6,565 bases of DNA from an uncultured Eubacteriales bacterium (GTDB lineage: Bacteria > Bacillota_A > Clostridia > Oscillospirales > CAG-272): the NCBI GenBank assembly GCA_900557635.1, contig USTB01000049.1, positions 1 through 6,565 of the forward strand, read 5' to 3'. Shown piece after piece: positions 1 to 5,401 of the stretch; within the stretch, counting starts at the first letter, position 1, and each line of letters opens with the position of its first letter. Made by a program: the position numbers and the translations under genes. The notes beneath the pieces are model-generated. The model saw only the letters and a program-made list of their open reading frames with translations. It had not been told where the DNA came from and made no database searches.

Positions 1-588
1 CACCTGAAAGGTCAAGCCCTCCAGCCGGTGCTGCACCAAGGCGTGGGAGGACGCCTCCAGCACCACATGGGTGCAGCCGGCGTCCGCCATAGTCCGCAGC
101 AGCTGCTGCAGCTCATAGCAGTCCGGCGTGGTGCGGTGGGCCGGCAATTCCTCCTCCCCCACCAGATTCCGGTTGGTGCCGATAAGCCCCACCTTGGTGT
201 GCAGGGCTCCGGTCAGCAGTTCCCGAATCAGGTTGGTGGTCGTGGTCTTTCCGTTGGTACCCGTCACGGCGATCATGTTCATGCGATCCGCCGGATTGCC
301 GTAGTAATTTGACCATATCCGCGCCAGTGCCGCGCGTGCGTCCGAAACGGTCAGCACACACATGGAGGTGTGCGGTGCATCCGTGTCGGTGACAAGATAG
401 CGTGCGCCGTTGCGTTCGGCTTCCCCCGCAAAGCGGTTTCCGTCAAAGTGCGTACCGCGCAGGGCGACGAACATGCCGCCCGAAAACGAGGTGTCCGAGC
501 GGTGGGAGATCACACCGATCTCGGCATCCGGATCGTCCAGCTCCCCGTGCAGAAGATGAACGCAATGCAAAAGCTGACGCAGTTTCAT
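1..588 (-). CDS. murE: UDP-MurNAc-tripeptide synthetase MurE, N-terminal part (3' end outside window)
   Basis: MurE is the cytoplasmic ATP-dependent ligase that adds the third amino acid of the peptidoglycan stem to UDP-MurNAc-L-Ala-D-Glu. The frame is open from the ATG at 586-588 to base 1, giving 196 codons, roughly the first two fifths of a usual MurE of about 480-500 residues. The N-terminal UDP-binding domain shows SHRSDTSFSGGMFVALRG (28-45) and DGNRF. The Mur ligase P-loop is VTGTNGKTTTT (108-118) with lysine 114. TTPD (153-156) and LEASSHAL (177-184) match the central-domain substrate motifs. GGAGG (597-601) lies 8 bases before the ATG and fixes the start. The gene follows the PBP gene by 111 bp on the same strand, the usual dcw order. 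The C-terminal domain that would tell meso-diaminopimelate from lysine specificity is outside the window, so the added amino acid cannot be called. MurF, MurC and MurD share the P-loop, but EASSHAL and gene order favour MurE. Confidence 0.95.
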   Translation of the reverse strand, partial: MKLRQLLHCVHLLHGELDDPDAEIGVISHRSDTSFSGGMFVALRGTHFDGNRFAGEAERNGARYLVTDTDAPHTSMCVLTVSDARAALARIWSNYYGNPADRMNMIAVTGTNGKTTTTNLIRELLTGALHTKVGLIGTNRNLVGEEELPAHRTTPDCYELQQLLRTMADAGCTHVVLEASSHALVQHRLEGLTFQV

Positions 589-685
589 GTTTCGTGCCTC
601 CGTCAAACAAAGTGAGTGTTTCTTTCACTTCCGCTCGGGAGGCGCGCCGCCCTGCTTTTGTTCCTGTATCCTGTCCTTTCTCTTT

Positions 686-717
686 CCCGCGGTCGGAATT
701 TACTGACCCGCGGTCGG
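686..717 (-). repeat. 11-bp direct repeat across the ftsI stop codon
   Basis: CCCGCGGTCGG occurs at 686-696 and 707-717, a 21-bp step that keeps the reading frame. The first copy in gene order encodes the last residues of the PBP (PTAG), and the second lies just after its TAA stop (700-702). This may be a small tandem duplication. Confidence 0.6.
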
Positions 718-2967
718 GGTATTGCTCGGCGTATCGTCCGACACGCCCACAAAGCGCATGGTCACCGTGACCACCGTACCGTAGGGGACCGTGGTTCCCG
801 CCTCGGGCGTCTGGCTGACCACGATGGCATCCTTTGCCGTTGTGTTTGCCGCGCCCTCGTACGCGATGTTCAGCCCGCGATTGATGATGGTCAGGTTTGC
901 CTGCACCGCCGTGTTGCCCACCACATTGGGCACTTCCACGTGCTTCTGTGCCACCGTGGAGCCGGTGTAAAGCGTGACCTTGCCGGTCTGCTTATTGATG
1001 GTACTGCCGCCGAGCGGCGTCTGATAGGTGACCTTCTCGCCGTCGCCCTCCACCGTGTATTCGATGCCGCGATTGTGCAGATCCTGCGCCGCTTCCGCCG
1101 CGCTCAGACCCACATAATCACGCAGGGTGACGTTGATTCGCTTGAGATCTTCCCCGGTGTAATTGATCTGCACACCGATATATGGCAGTACGCCGCTGAG
1201 CAAATTGGCGACGTACGGAGCCGCAACATAAGAGCCGTAGATCTGCTCGCACTGGGGCTGATCCACCACCATGATCGTGGAGACCTGCGGTGCGTCCGCA
1301 GGAGCATATGCCACTGTTGAGCCGACGCGCAGATAGTCCTCGCCGAATTCGTTCTTCACGTCCAGGATCTGGGATGTACCCGTTTTCGCCGCGATCTTAT
1401 AACCCGCCACGTAGGTGTTCCGCGCACCGCCGTTTCCGCTGACGCCCTCTTCAAGGACTTTGGAAATGGAAGAAGCGGTCTCCTCGCTGACGATCTGGCA
1501 CTTGACCTGTGCGTTATGGGAATACACCACGTTTCCGTCCGCATCCACGATCTTTTCCACCATGTACGGCGTGACCAGCCCGCCGCCGTTTGCCACGGCA
1601 TTGATCGCCGTGAGCTGTTGCAGGGGCGTTACCTTAAAGGACTGACCGAAGGAATAGCACGCCAATTCCACAGGTCCCATGCCGCTGTATGTATGGTAGA
1701 TGGAGCCGGCTTCACCGGGCAGGTCGATGCCCGTCTTTTCGGTGTAGCCGTATGCCTTGAAATATTCGTAAAAGGTTGCTCTGCCCAGTCTCTCCGCCAC
1801 CGTCATCAGCATGGGGTTGCATGACTGCTGCAGTCCGTAGGCATAAGTGCCGGTGCCGTGTCCGTATATCTTGTGGCATTTGATCTTCTGTCCGGCTACC
1901 ACACGGTAACCGGGGCAGGTCATCTGCTCGTCGAAGGTGACAGCACCTTCCTCGATGCCCATCGAGGTGGTAATGATCTTAAAGGTGGAACCCGGCTCAT
2001 AAAGCTCGCTGATCGCCTTGTTCTTCCACAGGGAATATAATAATGTATTGTACGCCGCCTGATATTCCTCCGAGCCTTCCGCCAACTGCATGGCGTCGAG
2101 CTTCGCCCGGGAATCGGCGTCCAGTGTATACGGGTCGTTGAGGTTAAACGAAGGATAGGTCGCCATGGCAAGGATAGCGCCCGTCTCCACATCCATCACG
2201 ATGCCGGTAACACGGTTCTGCGCCTTGCTCTCGGTGTATGTCCGCTTGAGCTGTTCCTCCAGCATGGACTGAATGGCAATGTCAATGGTCGTATAAATGG
2301 AGTTGCCGTCCTTTGCGGCGACATACGATTCGTATTTGGTGCGCATGACCTGACCGGACGCGTCCTTTGCGGTGACATATTTGCCGTCCGTGCCCGTCAG
2401 ATAATCGTCGTATTGCAGTTCCAGACCCAATATGCCGCCGTCCACGCCCACAAGCCCGATGACCTGTGCGGCTAAGGAATCGTACGGATAATAACGCTTC
2501 GACGATGCCTCCAGATGGATCTGCCGATCCAGATCGTTTTCGTTGATGAACGCCAGAACCTCGTTTGCCTTGGCTTCCTCCACGTTGCGCTTGATGGTGC
2601 GGTCCGCATATCGGCTCTTCTGCGTTTCCGCATAGACCGTATCGTAGGAGACCGCGAGCAGTTCGGACAGCCGCATGGAAATGAGCTGTGCCTGTGCGTC
2701 GTCCGCAATATCGCGCGGGGAGATAAAGACGCGGTAGACCGTGTAGTTAGTAGCAAGGGGAGAGCCGTTGCAGTCGTAAATGGTGCCGCGCTTTGCGGTG
2801 ATGGTGGTTTCCATGGTGATGTTATCCAGCACCTTTGCCTGATACCGGTCGTACCCGATCACCTGCAAAAAGAACAGGCGGACGATCAGAACCGCGACGC
2901 ACACCAGTGCCACTGCCGCGACGAAGATACTTCTGCCGGCAATATTCGATTTTGCGTTACCCGACAT
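700..2967 (-). CDS. ftsI: Class B penicillin-binding protein with two PASTA domains (FtsI/PBP2B/SpoVD family)
   Basis: This is a membrane-anchored D,D-transpeptidase that cross-links peptidoglycan at the division septum, or in the spore cortex if it is the SpoVD paralogue. The 755 residues show a short cytoplasmic tail, a membrane anchor at about 13-35, and an N-terminal dimerisation domain starting with KRGTIYDCNG (59-68). The transpeptidase domain spans about 250-592. It carries the three catalytic motifs: S-x-x-K as STFK (327-330, nucleophile Ser327), S-x-N as SCN (382-384) and KTG (528-530). APADAPQ (555-561) and YVAAP (580-584) are also typical. Two PASTA repeats follow at about 609-668 and 676-741, then a short Ser/Thr/Pro tail. 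AAAGGAG (2977-2983) is 9 bases before the ATG. It sits between the ftsL-like gene and murE. As I recall them, B. subtilis PBP2B has about 716 residues and two PASTA repeats, and SpoVD about 646 and one. Length and repeat count favour PBP2B/FtsI, but spoVD is not excluded. Confidence 0.95.
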   Translation of the reverse strand: MSGNAKSNIAGRSIFVAAVALVCVAVLIVRLFFLQVIGYDRYQAKVLDNITMETTITAKRGTIYDCNGSPLATNYTVYRVFISPRDIADDAQAQLISMRLSELLAVSYDTVYAETQKSRYADRTIKRNVEEAKANEVLAFINENDLDRQIHLEASSKRYYPYDSLAAQVIGLVGVDGGILGLELQYDDYLTGTDGKYVTAKDASGQVMRTKYESYVAAKDGNSIYTTIDIAIQSMLEEQLKRTYTESKAQNRVTGIVMDVETGAILAMATYPSFNLNDPYTLDADSRAKLDAMQLAEGSEEYQAAYNTLLYSLWKNKAISELYEPGSTFKIITTSMGIEEGAVTFDEQMTCPGYRVVAGQKIKCHKIYGHGTGTYAYGLQQSCNPMLMTVAERLGRATFYEYFKAYGYTEKTGIDLPGEAGSIYHTYSGMGPVELACYSFGQSFKVTPLQQLTAINAVANGGGLVTPYMVEKIVDADGNVVYSHNAQVKCQIVSEETASSISKVLEEGVSGNGGARNTYVAGYKIAAKTGTSQILDVKNEFGEDYLRVGSTVAYAPADAPQVSTIMVVDQPQCEQIYGSYVAAPYVANLLSGVLPYIGVQINYTGEDLKRINVTLRDYVGLSAAEAAQDLHNRGIEYTVEGDGEKVTYQTPLGGSTINKQTGKVTLYTGSTVAQKHVEVPNVVGNTAVQANLTIINRGLNIAYEGAANTTAKDAIVVSQTPEAGTTVPYGTVVTVTMRFVGVSDDTPSNTPTAGQ

Positions 2968-3015
2968 ACACTTCCTCTCCTTTCAGACATACGGCTCGTT
3001 TCACTATATGCGCAG

Positions 3016-3040
3016 GGTGCGCAAAACATGAAAGCGCACC
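3016..3040 (-). other. Inverted repeat in the ftsL-ftsI gap
   Basis: GGTGCGC (3016-3022) and GCGCACC (3034-3040) are perfect reverse complements with an 11-base AT-rich loop. The stem is GC-rich, but the bases that follow on the minus strand (CTGCGCATATAG) are not a U run, so it is not a standard terminator. The 100-bp gap is otherwise featureless apart from the ftsI ribosome binding site. Confidence 0.55.
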
Positions 3041-3067
3041 GGGTTTGTCGTCGACCCTCGGTCGGAC

Positions 3068-3637
3068 CTAGTTTTTCGGATACACCGTGACCGAATCCTC
3101 ACCCGAAACCGAAATATAATATCGGGTCAGCTGATCCACGCGCACCATGCCGTAGCGCAGTGCGTACTCCTCGATGAGAAGCAGGTCGTTTTTGCGATCC
3201 AACTCCAACTGCGCCTCGGTTTTTTGCTCGGTCAGATCGCGTACCTCGTTTTGCAGTTGAAGAACCTTGGACTGATATTCGCTCAGTTTCACGGAATAAT
3301 AGATCAGATAAGAAGCCAAAAGCGAACAGGCGAACACCGTGATCAAAAGAAAAAGCGGTAAGGGCTTGCGCTCCTTATCCTTTACGGTATGTACCACGGT
3401 TTTCACGCGGAAGGGACTGAGTGCCCGCCGCGCTTCCCGTTTTTCGTCTTTTTGTCGCAGATCCTCCTGCTGTTGACGCTCGGCTAACGGCGTAAGCAGT
3501 CGGTGCGGACCGGCGGGCGCGTTGTGCGCGCCGCCCCCCTTGCCCGCCGATGTGCGGATCTGCGTTTGGTTCGGAGCGCCGTAGGAGGTCGATCCGCCGC
3601 GATTCTGCCCGCGAGAGGGCTTGGTCTGATTCGGCAT
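3068..3637 (-). CDS. ftsL: FtsL/DivIC-type septal membrane protein
   Basis: This is a small bitopic division protein, expected to join the FtsL-DivIC(FtsB)-DivIB complex that controls septal wall synthesis. The 189 residues divide clearly. Residues 1-46 are a Gly/Asn/Gln/Ser-rich low-complexity stretch. Residues 50-92 are strongly charged and probably helical (ERQQQEDLRQKDEKREARR). One membrane segment follows at about 93-114 (LPLFLLITVFACSLLASYLIYY region), then an outside coiled-coil segment at about 115-150. The C-terminal part contains EEYALRYGMVRVDQ, typical of FtsL and DivIC proteins. AAAGGAG (3644-3650) is 6 bases before the ATG. Its place between rsmH and the PBP gene is the classic ftsL position. 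The sequence family is poorly conserved, so the name rests on topology, coiled coil and context. The roughly 92-residue cytoplasmic part is long for FtsL, whose whole length is often near 90-120 residues. Confidence 0.85.
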   Translation of the reverse strand: MPNQTKPSRGQNRGGSTSYGAPNQTQIRTSAGKGGGAHNAPAGPHRLLTPLAERQQQEDLRQKDEKREARRALSPFRVKTVVHTVKDKERKPLPLFLLITVFACSLLASYLIYYSVKLSEYQSKVLQLQNEVRDLTEQKTEAQLELDRKNDLLLIEEYALRYGMVRVDQLTRYYISVSGEDSVTVYPKN

Positions 3638-3656
3638 GCTCGTCTCCTTTCCCCAA

Positions 3657-3674
3657 ACGCATCGGGAGATGCGT
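3657..3674 (-). other. Inverted repeat just upstream of the ftsL ribosome binding site
   Basis: ACGCATC (3657-3663) and GATGCGT (3668-3674) are perfect reverse complements around a 4-base loop, read UCCC in the mRNA. The stem ends 6 bases before the AAAGGAG at 3644-3650. No U run follows. A stable 7-bp hairpin here could shape ribosome access or mark an RNA processing site between rsmH and ftsL. Confidence 0.6.
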
Positions 3675-3694
3675 ATGATTTCGCCGCGCGGCAG

Positions 3695-3708
3695 ATCCGG
3701 CGGCGGAT
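3695..3708 (-). other. Small inverted repeat directly after the rsmH stop codon
   Basis: ATCCG (3695-3699) and CGGAT (3704-3708) flank the 4-base GCGG. In the transcript the hairpin begins at the base after the rsmH TAA. The stem is short (5 bp) and no U run follows, so it is not a terminator. It may only be a weak mRNA structure. Confidence 0.4.
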
Positions 3709-4647
3709 TTACAGTTTTTCGATAATTCTGACCTTTGCGCTTCTTGCGCGCGGGTTCTCTTCCAGTTCAGCAGCGGACGCGATAATGGGTTTGCGGTTGA
3801 CCACACGGACGACAGGCTTCCTGCCGCACACGCACACGGGAAAATCGGGCGGGCAGACGCATCCTTTCGCCAGATCGGCAAAGGTCTGCTTTGTGATCCT
3901 GTCCTCTAAGGAATGAAAGGTGATCACAACGCCCCGACCGCCGGGCTTGAGCGCCTGTACCGCAGTGCGCAGTGACGGCTCGATGCATGCAAGCTCGCCG
4001 TTCACCTCGATGCGGATCGCCTGAAAGGTGCGCTTGGCGGGATGATGACCGCCCTCCCGCGCCTTTTTCGGGATGGCACTTTTCACCAGTTCGCTCAACT
4101 CCGCCGTGGTTCTCAGGGGCGCGGACTCCCGCGCGCGGCATATTTCGCGGGCAATGCGCGGCGCAAACCGTTCCTCGCCGTAATCAAACAGGATGCGGGT
4201 CAGCTCCCGCTCCGAATAGCCGTTCACCACATCGGCGGCGCTTGTCGGTCGGCTCTGATCCATCCGCATATCCAGCGGCGCATCGTCCTCGCGATAGGTA
4301 AATCCCCGTTCCGCTGTGTCAAGCTGGAAAGAAGAAACACCCAGATCCAGATAAATTCCATCCACCTGCGGAATCTCCAGCTCATCTAACACCTGTGCAA
4401 TCCGCTCATAATTGCTCCGCACAACGGTTATCTTATCTCCAAAGGGAGCCAGACGTTCTGACGCAGCCGCAATCGCGTCCGCATCCTGATCAATCCCGAT
4501 CAAGCGTCCGCCGTCTCCCAGCCGTGCCGCCACCTCGCTCGCGTGACCGCCGCCTCCCAGTGTCCCATCCACATAGATACCCTGGGGCTTTACACAGAGA
4601 CTGTCAACCGTCTCATTTAATAATACTGATTTGTGATTAAATATCAT
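3709..4647 (-). CDS. rsmH: 16S rRNA (cytosine(1402)-N(4))-methyltransferase RsmH
   Basis: RsmH (MraW) is the cytoplasmic S-adenosylmethionine-dependent enzyme that N4-methylates C1402 in the 16S rRNA decoding centre. The 312 residues are full family length. Motifs in order: [10 protein letters not shown] (5-14), the SAM-binding [11 protein letters not shown] (25-35), GIDQD (51-55), [10 protein letters not shown] (101-110), [16 protein letters not shown] (115-130), [16 protein letters not shown] (201-216), ITFHSLEDR (242-250), the cysteine-rich [13 protein letters not shown] (263-275) and [10 protein letters not shown] (298-307). The start is firm: ATG at 4645-4647 overlaps the mraZ stop as ATGA (4644-4647), which suggests translational coupling. 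A weaker GGAAGG (4657-4662) lies 9 bases upstream inside mraZ. The gene is expected to be expressed from the mraZ promoter and so to fall under MraZ control. All expected motifs are present and nothing in it looks damaged. Confidence 0.98.
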   Translation of the reverse strand: MIFNHKSVLLNETVDSLCVKPQGIYVDGTLGGGGHASEVAARLGDGGRLIGIDQDADAIAAASERLAPFGDKITVVRSNYERIAQVLDELEIPQVDGIYLDLGVSSFQLDTAERGFTYREDDAPLDMRMDQSRPTSAADVVNGYSERELTRILFDYGEERFAPRIAREICRARESAPLRTTAELSELVKSAIPKKAREGGHHPAKRTFQAIRIEVNGELACIEPSLRTAVQALKPGGRGVVITFHSLEDRITKQTFADLAKGCVCPPDFPVCVCGRKPVVRVVNRKPIIASAAELEENPRARSAKVRIIEKL

Positions 4648-5069
4648 ATGCCAAGGCCTTCCATATTTTCTGCAATCTCTTCCATGTCATCATAGACATT
4701 CTTCTCCGCCCAGGTCGCCTTGTTCCAGATCTCGATCCGGCTTCCGACGCCGACCAGGACAACCTCCTTCTCGAGTCCTGCAAAATCCCGCAGAACCGAA
4801 GGAAGCAGGATTCGTCCCTGACGATCCACCTCACACGCCGAGGCACCTGCCAGAAAGAAACGGGAGAATTTTCTGGCATTCTGATTGGTAAGTGGGAGTG
4901 CCTGTAACTTCTCTTCGAACTTTTTCCACTCGGTGTTATCGTACACAAAAAGACAGCCATCCAACCCCTTTGTCACCACAAATTCGTCTCCAAGCTGTTC
5001 CCTGAACTTCGACGGAACGATCAAACGTCCCTTCGCATCGATTGTATGATTGTATTCTCCCATGAACAT
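4644..5069 (-). CDS. mraZ: Transcriptional regulator MraZ
   Basis: MraZ is a ring-forming DNA-binding protein of the SpoVT-AbrB fold that autoregulates the dcw operon by binding short direct repeats in its own promoter region. The 141 residues hold two copies of the swapped-hairpin domain, each with the D-x-x-x-R signature: DAKGRLIVP at 11-19 and DRQGRILLP at 82-90. GLDGCLFVY (35-43) and GVGSRIEIW (106-114) are also typical of the family. Two in-frame ATGs are possible, at 5069 and 5063. AGGTGAG (5075-5081) sits 5 bases from the first and 11 from the second, and the MFMGEY start matches the Bacillus homologue as I remember it, so 5069 is preferred. It is the first gene of the dcw run and overlaps rsmH by four bases. 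Its probable operator is at 5143-5189, between promoter and start codon. Confidence 0.97.
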   Translation of the reverse strand: MFMGEYNHTIDAKGRLIVPSKFREQLGDEFVVTKGLDGCLFVYDNTEWKKFEEKLQALPLTNQNARKFSRFFLAGASACEVDRQGRILLPSVLRDFAGLEKEVVLVGVGSRIEIWNKATWAEKNVYDDMEEIAENMEGLGI

Positions 5070-5074
5070 AGAAA

Positions 5075-5081
5075 CTCACCT
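5075..5081 (-). promoter_or_regulatory. Ribosome binding site of mraZ
   Basis: AGGTGAG lies 5 bases before the ATG at 5067-5069 and 11 bases before the second in-frame ATG at 5061-5063. The spacing is slightly short for the first and long for the second. Together with the conserved MFMGEY start, it supports the first ATG. Confidence 0.7.
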
Positions 5082-5088
5082 ACTCTCG

Positions 5089-5117
5089 TGAAATACGATT
5101 CTCCCCTTCGTATTTCA
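5089..5117 (-). promoter_or_regulatory. Perfect 10-bp inverted repeat in the mraZ leader
   Basis: TGAAATACGA (5089-5098) and TCGTATTTCA (5108-5117) are perfect reverse complements around a 9-base centre. In the mRNA the loop would read AGGGGAGAA, itself similar to a ribosome binding site. The real AGGTGAG site begins 7 bases after the stem. No U run follows, so this is not a standard terminator. Possible roles are mRNA stability, translational control, or a second protein-binding palindrome. The repeat is certain; the role is unknown. Confidence 0.7.
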
Positions 5118-5142
5118 TGATGGGAAACAAATGGAAGTTCTG

Positions 5143-5189
5143 CCACTTCGTCCCCATTTGTCACCACTTTTCTCCACTTCCTACCACTT
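5143..5189 (-). promoter_or_regulatory. MraZ operator: five direct repeats of AAGTGG
   Basis: On the minus strand AAGTGG occurs at 5184-5189, 5174-5179, 5164-5169 and 5143-5148, with a variant AAATGG at 5154-5159. The steps are 10, 10, 10 and 11 bp, one helical turn each, so all boxes lie on about the same DNA face. MraZ proteins are known to bind G-rich TGG/GTGG-type direct repeats with this period between the mra promoter and the mraZ start. The array begins just downstream of the predicted transcription start, which fits repression by the ring-shaped MraZ oligomer. Box count and period are seen directly; binding is inferred. Confidence 0.88.
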
Positions 5190-5197
5190 ATGCGTTT

Positions 5198-5226
5198 ATT
5201 CTAACCCATTTGCTTCTAAATTACAA
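5198..5226 (-). promoter_or_regulatory. Probable sigma-A promoter of the mraZ operon
   Basis: On the minus strand, TTGTAA (5221-5226, 4/6 match to TTGACA) is followed after exactly 17 bases by TAGAAT (5198-5203, 5/6 match to TATAAT). Transcription would start near 5191, giving a leader of about 120 bases. It lies in an AT-rich stretch between the lgt terminator and the MraZ boxes, where a dcw promoter is expected. Spacing and position are good and the -35 match is moderate. No start site has been measured. Confidence 0.75.
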
Positions 5227-5282
5227 GTGGCAAATTATGAAATCTATTACATAATTGTGTTACAAAGTCCTTACAAACACAG

Positions 5283-5321
5283 AAAAAACGCCGCTTTGAT
5301 GAGTCATTCACCAAAGCGGCG
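5283..5321 (-). terminator. Rho-independent terminator of lgt
   Basis: Read on the minus strand, CGCCGCTTTG (5312-5321 complement) and CAAAGCGGCG (5289-5298 complement) form a perfect 10-bp stem. It extends through a G-U pair and three more pairs (TGA/TCA) to a 5-base loop at 5303-5307. Six T residues follow directly (5283-5288). It starts about 80 bases after the lgt stop codon. No T run follows the hairpin on the plus strand, so it acts on leftward transcripts only. It should separate lgt transcription from the mraZ promoter. Confidence 0.93.
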
Positions 5322-5401
5322 CTTCGCCTTCCATCCCTTTTTGGAATGGTCAAAATCTTTCATTCAGCCCGGCAAGATCGTGATATCTGGCGATCATACC
5401 G

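Noticed and set aside
113..361. 82-codon minus-strand reading frame inside murE
   Set aside because: It is in a different frame from the P-loop and other MurE motifs, so it is a shadow.
637..652. GC-rich near-palindrome around GGCGCGCC in the ftsI-murE gap, considered as a terminator
   Set aside because: It has a mismatch on each side and almost no loop, and no U run follows. murE follows in the same direction with a good ribosome binding site.
616..1320. 234-codon plus-strand reading frame opposite ftsI
   Set aside because: It lies antisense to the well-supported PBP gene, has a His/Arg-rich composition typical of reverse-frame translation, and shows no motif.
5061..5063. Second ATG as the start of mraZ
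   Set aside because: It is 11 bases from the ribosome binding site, and homologues as I recall them begin MFMGEY, which favours the upstream ATG.
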